From positions 1 to 64,000 of the forward strand of contig NC_088117.1 of assembly GCF_036370855.1 (NCBI RefSeq): a stretch of DNA of 64,000 nt. The letters are read 5' to 3'. The stretch's first letter is position 1. Each line of letters starts with the position of its first letter. Below the pieces are notes generated by a model. The model was not told where the DNA came from. It saw nothing but the letters and a program-made list of their open reading frames with translations, and ran no database searches. Both the position numbers and the translations under genes were made by a program. This stretch comes from Dromaius novaehollandiae. Its lineage: Eukaryota > Chordata > Aves > Casuariiformes > Dromaiidae. Shown here piece after piece: positions 34,081-45,244 of the stretch.

Positions 34081-35207
34081 AGGCAGGAAAGGTCTGCGAG
34101 GAAAGAGTCGGTGGCCCAGAAGAACGTGCACAGGCAGGGAGGCAGCTTTATGCAAATGGTATTTCTGTCTTTCCTCATGTTTTGGCTTGTGCGTCCCCTG
34201 ACTTCTACAATGACATCACGGGAGCGTGAAGGGCTCAGTTGTGCAAGCCTGGCCATAACTAGCACGCAGGGGGATTCTGTCGGTTCCCAGGCTATGACGT
34301 GAATTGTCCTCCTGGAGACGAGTTTAATATGCCCGAGGTGCAAATACTTCTCTTCCTGCAGGACCGAAGCTTCCAATGGCAGGGAGGTGGCTTTGGAAGA
34401 AAGTCTGGATGTGCAAGCGCTGGCACAGTGTTTGTTTCTTCTCGGAGCTTGTTGCCTCCTTCTTTGCAGAGGCCAAGGCTGCTCTTCAGCTCTGAGGTAC
34501 TTTGCTGTGGGCTCTGTTAGACTTGAGGAGGCAAAGAACGCCTCTGCCTCTGGAGGTGGCTGGGAAGGAGGCTCCTGTGCAGTGGGCTGGTCTGAGGGAC
34601 TTCGTGGCATGACTCCGTTTCCTTCCTCTTCCTGGGAAATGCCATTTCCTTTCCTGTCATTTCCCTGTCCCCAGTGAGCACTCCTCTGACTCCAAGCCAG
34701 TGTTCTTGGGTGTTCTCCCTTGCGGACTCCTTTGAGACGAGGGGGCAGGTGACCGGTTTAATTTTCCCCACCCCAGAGTTTTCAAGCTGGAACCATCTCC
34801 CATTGTTAGGGACTTGTTTTTCCTCAGAAGGCAGTTTGGTCTGTGTTCCTATTTCCCCCTTGCCGGGAGGCATTTCTTCTGCTTTGCCGCGGAGCAGTTG
34901 TTTGCAGATAACAGCTGCGTTGCTCACTGCGTTCTGTTTTGGCTGCACGTTCAACAGCACGGGGGGTTAGGATGCTGGCCAGGCCCCTGTAGCTCTTGCT
35001 GACCAAAGGAGGCCAGCGTGGGCTTCTCTGGGTGTGTGCCCCCGAGAAAGGGGAGTGTGTGGGCAAAGACATGTGCTGCCTTGCAGGAAAGCGCAGAATT
35101 GCTTCAGTAGCAGTCTCAGTGCTCGCCTAGAGTGGCACAGTCACCTTGGCAGCTGTCCGGAGAGAGGACTTCCTCTCCCCAGACATCTGCCTACTTCCAG
35201 AACGTTG
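33890..35207. repeat. Duplicated host block 'H', copy 2
   Basis: Direct repeat of 27,340-28,565 at about 6.6 kb spacing; overlaps flank f at its start. Beyond CAGAACGTTG at 35,207 it continues into unrelated host sequence. Confidence 0.85.
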
Positions 35208-36740
35208 ACTATCTGCATACCAGAGAATTAGGCCGTTGATGGTTATCTTGACACTACCCTTCTGCAACAAAGACATCCCCTTCTGTAGGTGAGCAGAAGG
35301 GACGGAGTCACGAATGCCCCAGTCCCGTCACACCTGCCCTCCAACTTGGCCTCTGGGCTTTCTCAGGACAGCCTCTCAAACTCCGCCTAAAACCATTTCA
35401 GTTCAACAGTCCTGTGTTATGTATCCCTACTGCTTGTCCGTGGGAAGTATGGTGCTGGAGGGAGGCTCACCTGCTGGGTTAGCCTCACATTGCTGTCTTC
35501 CTAGGGAGAATGTGAGAACAACTCCTGCAACTTGGCCTTTGAAAGGCTTTGTAAAGGTCATTAACGCACCTTGGCTGGTCTCACGTGCTGCACAGGCGCC
35601 GAGCGGACTGAGAGCTGCAATAGCAGAGGCTTTGTGTCGGGCTTGCTCTGGCGATGCTTGGCTTGTGTGAACATGGTGGTTTAGGCAGGGGCCTCCCTGG
35701 GCCCAGCGAGTCTCTTGCATCATGTGACGCTGCTGCTCTTCCTCCTTTGGTCTCTGTGTAGGGCCAAGGGGTGTAAGTGCATCCCAAGAGGAAGAGGCGA
35801 GCAGGAGGAGGAAAGCATGTCAAGAACCCATCCTCTGCATGTGCACAGAGCTGCCAAAACTTGCTCACTTGTGCCAGCTGCCCCTTAGAAATGTCACCGG
35901 GTTCGCAGCACCCACCGCCCCCCTCTGCTGTTCTGCGGTGCTAGTTGCTGCTGTAGGAGCGGCCCAGCGCAAACAGGTCCTTTGGAAGCAAGCAGTGGTT
36001 TCAGGCTGGTTTGGCCGGCCTTGTTCCTGCAGCCTGGGACCATGTTGAGGTGTCCTGCTTGCGTGGCTTGGGTCCTGAGCGGTCTCCAAAGTCTTACGGG
36101 GTGGCCCGGCAGGTTTGGGGCAGTGGCGCAGGGGCAGTTCCCCTGCAGTCCCATCCTGGGAGCCCTAGGACAGGCTGGGGAGTCCCAGCAGGGCAAGGGC
36201 ACCGCTCTGCTTAAAAGGCTGAGCTGGGTGTGCTGGAGACGCTGCAGTGTGTGAGCGACTGGTTTCTGCAGCTGCCTTCTCTGCTGTGGAGCTCTTTGGC
36301 AAGGGGGTGAAAACAACGATTTAGTACTTCCTCTCCTCCTGCAGTCACGTCTCTCATGCTGCGTTTTCTCCCCCCAGCTTTTCTGTACTCATTCCCTGCC
36401 TTGCTGGTTCTCAAATCCCTGCCAGCTCCCCTTAGCCCTTGGGGGAGGGAAAGCCCTGCCTCTGGAAACCTCCCTGCTTCTTCAGAAGCTTGGGCAGTCT
36501 CATCATTCTTTAAACCCCAGCAGTGCACAGCTCTACTCCTTACAGCTTGGGGATGGAGGAAACAGAGGCTCAAAGCAAACAAAAGTAACACAGGTAGCAG
36601 TATTTGGGTTTGAATTTAACTTTGCCAAAAGAAGAAAAGAAAACTGGTGTCCCTTCTGCTGCAGCAGGGTAGTTTCTAAATATTTATTGTTATATAATCC
36701 TTGGCTGCCTCAGCAACTGGACCAAAGTCCCTACCGGGGT
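35208..36740. other. Host sequence, no gene recognised
   Basis: Only short open frames and no domain motifs. CTTAAAAGGCTGAGCTGGG at 36,209-36,227 is shared with the region around 27,200. Possibly distal promoter or intergenic sequence. Confidence 0.4.
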
Positions 36741-37370
36741 CTTGACCAGAGCCAGCTGCTTCCAGGGGGGCAGGAGGGAAATGCAGGCAGGGGGCTGGGG
36801 GGCCGGGGAGGCGGTTTGGGAGGGCGCCGGGCAGCACCAGGCACAGCGGGTGGCAGCGGCTGCATCTGGGCTGCAGCCACGGTCTGCTGGTGCCCAGGTG
36901 CTGGGGCAGTGCTGGGGGGCCGCGAGGGCCGTGGGGGGGACGGGCGGGGCGGGCGGCTGCCCGCGCGTGAGGGCTCCGGTTCTCTGGGGCGCCAGGGTGG
37001 GCGGGCCGGTCTTCCAGGTGCGTGTGGCGGCCGCTGGTGTTGCGTCCGGCTCTCCGGAGCACCGGGGCGGGTGGGCCGGTTGTCCTGGCGCGAGAGGCGG
37101 CCGCCGGCATCTGGTCTGGATCTCTGGGCTGCGCGGAGGTTCCTGCGGGGAGAGGTGGCTGTTCAGGACAGGCGGGCTGTGGGTCCCAGGGCAGAGGAGA
37201 GCCTGGACCTGCCAGGGCTGCAGCAGCCCCGCGGCGTGGACGGGCTCCGAGGGCCGCAGCTCTGGGCCCCGTCGGCCGCCTGGCTGGGCCGGGCCGCAGC
37301 TGACGCGGGGGTGCCGGGGGAGCGGCGTGCAGCCCCCGTGGGGCCTGGCACCCTGCCCCTGAGTAGCAGC
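36741..37370. other. GC-rich, CpG-rich island-like segment
   Basis: Very G/C-rich with many CpG. Degenerate units of about 60 bp recur between 36,950 and 37,140 (GGGCGGGCCGGTCTTCC, GGTGGGCCGGTTGTCC). Long overlapping open frames on both strands are composition artefacts. Confidence 0.55.
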
Positions 37371-37981
37371 AGCGTGGTACTGAAAGCTACAAGTAGCAAA
37401 CAGGGCACACTTGCACCCGCACAGCTTTGGTTTTGCTTCTCTGCACCAGCCACCCAAGCCCAGGGGCCTCTCAAGTCCTTCTTGGCCCATACCACATTGA
37501 CCTGCCTTCTCTGCACATGCTGGGAAGGGGATCTACGTCTGAGAAACAGCAGACACTGAAGTACGTGCACAGTCTGCCAGAATCTAGGAGAGCTGCAGAG
37601 TCTCACTTCGCAGTGTGCCTGACAAAGACCAACACTCAACTTATAGTATTTGACTGACAGCGACTACTCAGGGGATCCTCGAGGAAACAAGATCACAACT
37701 TCTTCTGCCATGAATGCCCTTAACACGCTCTTTGCAATATGTATCCAAAGTACAAAATCACTGCCCGCACTGAAAACACACTCGTTGGGAGTGTCCAGGT
37801 TCAGATGTTACAGCGTCCTTTCCCAGAGCCATGCCTAGAGCTGGGAAGAAGTCATCACCATCACCTGAGTTGCTCCGACAGCTAGGCTGAGGAGCACATT
37901 TGGAATTAATGGCATTAGATAACAAGGTGATTTCTCTTCCCAAATTCCCTCAGAGTGGACTGTAGCTACTGCAGTTCTTAC

Positions 37982-38055
37982 TTGCTATGGCAATCTCGCC
38001 CTTCTTTGTTTCTCTTCCTGACTTGGCTTTGCCTTCGTCTATGGCTGGGTCTTCT
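37982..38055 (-). CDS. Candidate cytoplasmic exon of the membrane protein
   Basis: Phase-compatible with the membrane exon; acceptor TTGCTAAAAG is weak, donor GTAAGAAC is good. Encodes a Lys/Glu-rich segment without a recognised motif. Confidence 0.35.
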
Positions 38056-41000
38056 CTTTTAGCAACAGTGTCAGTATTAGGTAATACTGGCAACAGTAAG
38101 AATGGCTTTCAGAAAAGAATACTCATTGCTATGAACTAAGGGCTCAAATAGAAATTCTTACACCAGAAATCTCAACAGAGTACTGTCAGCAGCTAACTTT
38201 GCCCTCCAGAAGACTACATCTGTAAACTCTTCCTTACTAATAGCAGCTGTCTAATACAGAATTTTGGGGAAAAAAACAGTGAACTCACCGTTTCCTCCTC
38301 CTCATCAGCCAAATAACTAGGCAACACAACGCTGCTCCAGCCAAGAGGATACCCAAGACCGTTGCAGTGCGTACCGTGCAATGCTTTTGTATGTCTTTTG
38401 GCTCTGCGGCAGCTGCACTTCTCCCACTAGCCAAACCTGGAGGAAATTACACAAGGCCATATGTTACTGTGTTCTGCACTGCTGATAATCTCACAGTCTG
38501 TTTGACATTCCCAGGAAATTTTCTTTTTCCCTTTCTTAGCATCTCTGAAGGAGGGAAATCTCGGGGACGGCAACACTTGCTTGGTTTCAGTAGCAGCAAA
38601 GTCCCCAGGTCATTGCAAATCAGCACGCTTTGGAGTCTCTCTTTAGCCTCTCAGCCTTGTTTACCTTCTGGGATGGCCATAATCCAGGTTTCCCAATTGG
38701 AGGGGTTTGCTCTCCCTTTCTGGCAATCCTTCACATCCCACAATCCCTTTGGTGCTCCCTCGCCCTTCTGAGGCTCAAAAGGGCTGTTTCACGGAGGCAT
38801 CCTCTTGACACTTTGAGACAAGTCAGCCCACTGAACAAAACTCATCAGGCCAGAAGGAGAGCACACAGGGGTGCTCATCTGGTTTACCAGTAACTCCTCT
38901 GAGCGACGTGGACAAAAGCCATCCCGGGTCCAGGGAGTGCCACCCTGACTCTTCCCTCCCAGGTCAGCACACTTGCCCCAAGGGAAAAGAGTCCGGCTCT
39001 CTTGGGCTCCTGCTTCCATAGCCAGTGACACTGCTATTCCGGGCTACACCACGTCCCGGCTCCAACCGAAATGGTGGGTGCTGGCTGCGCTGCTCAGCCC
39101 AGCAGCCAGGGTGGGCACCTCTGCGGCAGCCTGCGGCAAAGACGACACCTGAACCTGGCTCTCTCCCTTTGCCTTTTCTCCAGCACAGGCACCACCTCCC
39201 CTTCCTTCGCCCTCTGGTCTTCCAAACACCACTCGTATGCTCCCAGTCTTCAGGACTCCTCTCTCACTTAGGCATCCCTGCAAGACTGCTCAGTACCTCG
39301 GTGCTTTGGAAAAAAGGCGTATTTCCTGTCGTGCAGGGCTTCTCCGGGCTGTGACACACTTGGAAGCGCTGTCAAGAATCAGAGAGAGGTAAAGCCTCAG
39401 CACTGCTCAGGCACACAGCATGCAGAAGGAGGCATGAGGTTCCCTCCAAACCCCTGCCCGGCCTGTGAATCAGGGCATCATTTAGGACCTCCTTTCACAG
39501 CAGGGATCCCACTTGGTACTCCTTTTGTGCCTAGGGCCTCTGGGGACTCCCTGCAAGTTCTGAGATGCAGGTGGGGCAGGAGGTCTAGTCGATTAAGAGT
39601 CGTGTTTCCTAACTTGCGCTCAATGTGGTTAAAACTGCCTCCTTCCCCAAACGGCAAAGCTCCGAAATCCCGGGGAGCTGCATGGTGTGGGAAGTGAGGC
39701 TATCTCATAGGACCCACAAAGGTTTATATGCACATGTCTGGCACACTAATTGCAATCATCTCCACACACCAGAGGCAAAAAACATCTTCAGAAAGCCGCT
39801 CCTGGCTTGCTTTAGAACACTTCCAATGCCCTAAGACTTTAACATTTGGCCGCTGACATGCTGTGCAGTAGCAGGCCCCAAGGGAAGAGCCTGCAGACAC
39901 ACAGGGCTTTTGATTTCCTACAGTGGATGACAATGGACAGCAAGTACCTGGCATGCCTGTTGCTTGAGTTGCCTCTCTCTCTTCATCAGAGGCTGGCAGG
40001 CTGTGACTGCCTCCTGCCGGAAAGATCTCCTTCTCCAGGGTCTCCTGATGATTCTCTTTGGAAAGAAAGCCAGACAGCTTGATCAGAAGGAACTGATCCT
40101 CATCACTTCCGCATGTTATCTTCAGGAGGCAATCCTTTTCAAAAGGCTTCAGTAAAAAGCTCAGAAACAAAACCTGGCATTTCGGGGTGGGCACCTGCTC
40201 ACTAGCCCAATGTGTCCTTTGTAGAGAAAAATCAAAGTGCACAAAATCTTCCAGATAACCAATACAGGCAGCAACACCTGCTGCACGGGTGGGGAGACGA
40301 GACAATTGCATGGGAACCTCTCATTCTCATGCCACTTGGTGCCTTTTTGAGAATTGGCAAGTTGACATTGAATCCTTTCCTTCAAAGAGGGCAGGAAAAA
40401 CCTGTAGCCGGTTCAGCTGGGGAAAAAGGCCTCCTGAGGACCAAGGCTCATCATGCCAACTCCACCACACAGTACGCGTAACAGTCACATACGGTACACT
40501 GAGCCCCAAGCTCTTGCCACTGTGTTCAGGGCGCATTCACAAACGTGCTGCAGCCTCAGCATCTTTGTCACCAGCAAGGCCTGGACAAAAGGAGACAATC
40601 CCATACATCCCTGGCTTCTGCAGGACTGATAATCTCACTGCGTGTTTGGGATTCCCAGGCAATTTTACATGCCGTGGTGTTATTATGGCTGATTCCGGTC
40701 TCTTGGCACCGGCGGACAAGAAAGCTCACTGACACTTCTCAGGGGCAAGAGCCCACCGGCCAGTGAAAGCCTGAACCAGCGCTGCCCCTACCTGTGCCCC
40801 TGGGCTTCAGGGAGGGCATGTGTGCTGGGCGCCTTGGATTCCCCAGGAGGGCAATAAAAGAGGAAAAAAGAGAAAATACTAATAGAAGAATCAAAAGGAA
40901 AGGAAGACAGACTACTTACCCCTGAGATCTCCCTGAGGCTCGAGCAGAGGCTCCAGCCCCTGAGAAGCTGCAGAAGCTTCAGTGACTTGAGGGACATCTG

Positions 41001-44000
41001 TAATTACACACGGAGGAGAAAAGGGTAGAATACCTGGGGCAATACACGTGTTTGTAAAGGAACTCCAGTGCACTGAAAGGGATGTTGCCATGCCCTGGGT
41101 AGGTCTAGATTCGCACAGCGGCCGAGGGGCCTGCCTGACCTTTGGCTAGGCACACGGCGCCTCTCACAGTAAACCAAGAGTCACGCCTCACCTCTGGGAT
41201 TCCCCAGAGACTAATTGCAAGCATCTCCACACACCAGAGACAAAAGTCATCTTCAGAAAGCCGCTCCCGCCTTGCTTTAGGACACTTCCCACACTCTAGC
41301 ACCTTAACGTTAACAAACGCGGCGAAGAACACGCTTGTAGAAGAGACCCTCAACAAGCTCTGCGGCTTGCCAATGCCTGCAAGGTGTGACGTGGTGCGTC
41401 ACTGCGGCGAGGCTCTGATCCATCCCTTTCTCCTGCGTAAGCCACAGCTTATCCATAGCTGTTTCTAAAACCTCACGTTTACAATGATCTCCCTTAACAC
41501 AGAGTGAAATCTACCCACCAGCTGCTCTCTCCAAGTCCTTCAAGATGTCCTGAAGGAGTTTAGAATATTTCTCAGACGACTTTCTGCTCTGGGCCTTGTA
41601 CTTTCTGCGCTGAGGACCTAAACAAAGTATTAAGTTAAATTGCACATGAACAACATCCGCACAAGTAAATGCTGCTTCTTTCAAATAACCCAAAAGAGTA
41701 GGCAAAGAGTCACGACTCACCTGTACGACTCCCCACAGACACTGCCTGGCCATCCAGACGAGAGGCTGCATAGCCATCTCCTGCGGCCACATCTGCAACC
41801 AAAGAGACGAGCAGAGCTCTCGTTACCTATTTCCATATGCTGCTTCAGATTTGAATGGTAGCGAATGAGCATGGAATGTCTCATTACAGCAAGGCACTCG
41901 TCTTGCCCTTCCGCTCCTGAGTCTTTGGCAAACACTTATCGGGTGCCTGCACAGGCACCACGTGGCTACAAATCCAAGCATGCTGGGAAAGGATGCCCTG
42001 GAGTTCACCTGAGCTCTAAGCTCAACCCCAACAAGCCTGCTGGCTTTGCTGTAGGCACTGGAAAAGCACAAGGCTGGAGCAGCCAGGCAAAGCACCCACC
42101 GCAGATCTCTGAAGCCCTCCCAAAGCCCGCTCTGCTCTTTTGCAGGCATGAGCCTCGGCCAAGGACTGAAGCTACACGGCCCACGAACACAACTCTGAAA
42201 CCACAGGCTCCTCCCAGGAAGGGAATACATCTCCACCACTTACTCCTGGCATGCTGCTGAGGCTCAGAAGTGGGATCCAGCTGAGAAGCTGGAAGGCCCC
42301 TGCCTGCAGGAAGGCCTGTAAGCAAACACAGACAAGACAAGTTTTCATTATGTGCTGCAACATACTTCCACAGAAGTGCTTGAACCACCTGCAGAGGAAG
42401 TAGGAAGTACAAGTTCACAGGAACAAAATAGTACATAGGAAGTTCTTATTCTTCCAGGGACATAAAAATTGATTACATACCCCTGGGAAGACCTGCAGGC
42501 TCAAGAACGGGATGCAGCTGAGAAACTGGAGAACCCTCAACTACAGCCACATCTGTAACCAAACACAGATGGGAGCAGTTCTCATCATGTATTTCCATAG
42601 ACAACTTCGGATTTGAAGGGTGGTGAATGACGGGGAACATATAATTACACCATACTTCTGCTCATGTGCACCTTGCAAACGCTTAGCGGGTGTCTGCAGT
42701 GGCATCGTATGGCCATAAATCTAAGCAGGCACAGAGCTGCTGCGGGAAAGCACACCCCGGAGTTCACACAAGCTGTAAACTCAACCCCAGCAAGCCCGCT
42801 GGCTTTGCAGCAGGCTTTGGAAGCAGCACAAAGACCCTGCAAGGCAAAGCACCCCGGGACACATCTCTCAAGGCCTCCCGAGTCCCACTCTGCTCTTCTG
42901 TGCCTCTGAGCACCAGCCAACGACTTATTCAGTTACACTCACCACCAGGAAAAGCTGGAAACGTAAAAGCTTCTTCTACAAAGCAAATACATATTCAGTA
43001 CTTACCCTGGGGATCGTCCCGAGGGTCAGGAAGAGGAAACAGCCAAAATGCTGGATCACCAAAGCCTACAGGCAGAGCAGAAACCCAACACAGAGGTGGC
43101 AAGTTTTCCTTAGAAGCTGCTACCAACTTCTTCACAAAGCAGTTGTAATGAATGGAAGGGGGGTCACGTCATCACATAGGACATATATGTAGGTCAGTAG
43201 TCCCAAAGCTGTGGATGGGCAGAGAGGACCTTTTGCCTGGCAGCTCTCAAAGGAAAGAAATGCTCACAACTTACCCCTGGGACTCCTCTGCGGCTGTAAA
43301 GCCCTTGGACCCCAGAGGAAGTATGAAGCACAATTTCATGGGAGCAAAATAGCACAAGGAAAGTTCTTGTTCTTTCAGGGAAGTAAAAACTGACTACGTA
43401 CCCCTGGGAAGACCTGGAGGCTCAGCAACGGGATGCAGCTGAGAAGCTGGATAATCCTCAACTTCAGCCACATCTGTAAGCAACCACCGATGGGAGCAGT
43501 TCTCATCATGTATTGCCACAGACAGCCCCCAAGCACCCCCAAGACAAACAAACACGCGGCCCCTCGGCCCCTTCTTCTGCGGAGCTCTCTAAGCTCCACC
43601 AAGGAAGCCAGCGCTCTGCAAAGGGGCAACCCTCAGCGCCGGAGGACACGAAGCAGCATTCGCACTGCGGGGGCACGAGAGCTCCCCGGCCAGCGCCAGG
43701 CCAAAGCGGCGCCAGGAAAGGCACGCTTCTGCTCTTGCCAGGGAAGCTCAGGTCCCCCGAGGACTCACCTCCAGCCTGTCCGCGAGGCTCGGCGCCGGCG
43801 TCCGGCCACGCAGCTGGATCGCCATCGCCGCCGGGCACCGCTGCAACCGCCCGCGGGGACAACAGCTCCCGTCAGCCAGCGCCAGGCGCCGCTCCAGGCA
43901 CAGCTCTCGCCCCCGGCCCCCGCCGCCCCCCAGCGCACCCCCCTCCCCGCGGCCCCACGAGCCTCGCCCAGCCGCTCCCGGCCCCCGACGCCGCCTCCCG

Positions 44001-44223
44001 CCGCCCCGGCCGCTCGCCAGCCGGCCCCGCCGCCCCCAGCCTGCCGCGCCGCCTCCGCCTCCGCCTCCGCCTCCGCCTCCGGCGCCGCCCGCCCGCCCGC
44101 CCTACCTGGGCCCGGCGCTGCCCGCGGAGCAGCCCGGCTGTCCCGGGCACGCAGCGCCGCCAGGAGCCCGAGCAGCAGCAGCAGGCGCCGCCCGGCGCCG
44201 GACGCCCCCCGCGCTCGCACCAT
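37982..44223 (-). CDS. Unrecognised type I membrane protein gene with repeated phase-1 exons
   Basis: Minus-strand spliced gene, inferred from AG/GT borders and phase. Exon 1 (44,223-44,106) encodes a signal peptide with RRLLLLLGLLAAL. Then come 43,840-43,769, 43,473-43,402, 43,065-43,006, 42,552-42,481, 42,315-42,244, 41,792-41,721, 41,617-41,519 and 40,997-40,920; all start and end in phase 1, five of them are exactly 72 bp, and the others are 60-99 bp. The exon at 38,436-38,289 has one membrane helix (VLGILLAGAALCCLVIWL) followed by RRRKR. A further cytoplasmic exon (38,055-37,982) is weaker. The product would be a small single-pass surface protein with a low-complexity ectodomain. I do not recognise the family. 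The promoter is the CpG island at 43.6-44.9 kb. Confidence 0.5.
38289..38436 (-). CDS. Transmembrane exon
   Basis: Acceptor TTTCCTCCAG, donor GTGAGTT. A short Ala/Glu stalk, one Cys, then about 20 hydrophobic residues and a basic stop-transfer RRRKR. Confidence 0.65.
40920..40997 (-). CDS. Repeat-type ectodomain exon (78 bp)
   Basis: Acceptor AATTACAG, donor GTAAGTAG; phase 1-1. Encodes DVPQVTEASAASQ, of the same pattern as the exons at 42,481 and 43,402. Confidence 0.6.
41190..41300 (-). CDS. Possible Cys-rich exon with two CxxC pairs
   Basis: A frame with CGKCPKARRERL and FCLWCVEML ends at a good donor (GTGAGGC) at about 41,189. The acceptor (CTAG near 41,301) is weak and the end phase does not match the phase-1 exons. 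A diverged copy lies at 39,740-39,850. It could be an alternative exon, or a remnant of another gene. Confidence 0.35.
41519..41617 (-). CDS. Ectodomain exon, basic helical (99 bp)
   Basis: Acceptor TTTGTTTAG, donor GTGGGTAG, phase 1-1. Encodes a charged segment ending KLLQDILKDLERAA, which would form an amphipathic helix. Confidence 0.55.
41721..41792 (-). CDS. Repeat-type ectodomain exon (72 bp)
   Basis: Phase 1-1 with clean borders; encodes DVAAGDGYAASRLDG, aligned with the DVAEVEDYPASQL exon. Confidence 0.6.
42244..42315 (-). CDS. Repeat-type ectodomain exon (72 bp)
   Basis: Phase 1-1; contains LPASQLDPTSEP, the same core as neighbouring exons (ASQLHPVAEP). Confidence 0.6.
42481..42552 (-). 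CDS. Repeat-type ectodomain exon (72 bp)
   Basis: Phase 1-1; encodes DVAVVEGSPVSQLHPVLEP. Closest to 43,402-43,473, including intron flanks, so it arose by tandem duplication. Confidence 0.65.
43006..43065 (-). CDS. Ectodomain exon (60 bp)
   Basis: Phase 1-1, acceptor TGTAG, donor GTAAGTAC. Encodes FGDPAFWLFPLPDP, unlike the repeat-type exons. Confidence 0.5.
43402..43473 (-). CDS. Repeat-type ectodomain exon (72 bp)
   Basis: Phase 1-1; encodes DVAEVEDYPASQLHPVAEP. Its intron flank matches that of 42,481-42,552 at about 920 bp spacing. Confidence 0.65.
43769..43840 (-). CDS. Ectodomain exon 2 (72 bp)
   Basis: Phase 1-1, acceptor GGTTGCAG, donor GTGAGTCC. Gly/Ala/Asp/Pro-rich (GGDGDPAAWPDAG). 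It lies in the CpG island. Confidence 0.55.
44106..44223 (-). CDS. Exon 1 with signal peptide
   Basis: ATG at 44,223-44,221, basic N-terminus, then LLLLLGLLAAL and a likely cleavage region before SRAAP. Ends in phase 1 at donor GTAGGGC. Confidence 0.6.
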
Positions 44224-44917
44224 GCTGCCCGGCGCCAGCAGCCGCCCCCCGCCGGCGCCCTCGAGCAACGCGCGCGCGGAGCGGCGTCTGCGGGGCGCGG
44301 CGCGGCACAGCCCCGCGCAAAACCCCGCCCTGCAGCACCCCGCCCTGCACCGCCCCGCAGCACGACGCAGCGCAGAGCCCCGCACTGCACCGCAGCGCAG
44401 CGCAGCGCAGCACAGCGCAACACCGCGCAGCACGACGCAGCGCAGCGCAGCGCGGGGCCCCTCTGTGAGCTCAGGGCGCGGCGCGGCGCAGCGCGGGGCC
44501 CCTCTGTGAGCTCAGGGGCGCCCTCCGCGCGGGAGGCGCAGGGGGCCGCGCACCCCCGCCGCGGCCCGCGCTCCCTCCGCGCGCCGGCGCCGGCGCCGCC
44601 CTGTGCGGGCAGCCCGGGCATGCTGGCGGCCGGGGGTGCTGCTGCCGCCCTCGAGGAGCCCCTCGGGGGCAGCCCGGCTCTCTGCCCACACGCTCGCGCC
44701 CCTGCGCTCGCCTCGCTGCTCGGCAGCTCCGCGCCAGCGCCTGCTCCGGCCTCGCTCGCTGCTCTCCTTCGCGCCCCGCTGCCGCCGCTCTGCCCCAGCG
44801 CCGGCGCCAGCTCTGTGCTTCTGGAGCTGGCCCGGGGGCAGCTGCTGACAGGCGGGGGGGCTCCAGGGCCAAGCCTGTGCCCCAGCTCTCCTCCCCCGCC
44901 CCGCTGGGACTCTGCCT

Positions 44918-45244
44918 GCTAAAGCCCTAAAGAAACACTACATCAAAATGCTGTATTTCTCCGTACGTGTTGCCAGTTTGGCAAAAGAATTGGAGGTGCA
45001 TCTATCCCTAACTGAACTGTCCTCCATAAAACACAAAAAATCACTCCCACAGGTCAAAAAGCCCCACGCCCGGGTGAAGACCCCTCCCCGAGCATGTGTA
45101 GTAGTAAATTGGTGTGTAAGCAGTAGTATAATTGTCTGTACATTACTCTCCAATCAGTGTAAAAGGGAAAGTTGCAAACCTTGCAATGTGTTTGTAAAAA
45201 TGCTACTTGAAAAGGCGGGGGAGTGTGCTTGATTTGTGGGAAAC
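44918..45244 (+). repeat. Partial older LTR related to provirus D
   Basis: Blocks match the D LTR in order: GCTAAAGCCCTAAA to GGCAAAAGAATTGG (versus 45,354-45,430), then AAAGGGAAAGTTGCAAAC to TTGTGGGAAAC (versus 45,922-46,006). Sequence between the blocks differs. It stops exactly at the 5' LTR of D. Confidence 0.7.

Larger units (their letters stand above)
43600..44920. promoter_or_regulatory. CpG island promoter of the membrane-protein gene
   Basis: Dense CpG sequence around exon 1. It contains a CCGCCT hexamer array (about 44,045-44,080) in intron 1 and GCGCA-type pentamer repeats (44,320-44,500) upstream of the start codon. Confidence 0.7.

Noticed and set aside
36687-37639. Open frames of 266-290 codons on both strands
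   Set aside because: Same GC-rich composition artefact; mutually overlapping, no motif, no splice-supported extension.
42172-42436. Minus-strand frames of 60-140 codons between 41.8 and 42.9 kb
   Set aside because: They read through intron sequence; the 72-bp exons with splice borders explain the coding signal better.
43433-44922. Overlapping open frames of up to 469 codons on both strands
   Set aside because: CpG-island composition with few stop codons; repetitive Pro/Ala/Arg content and no domain.
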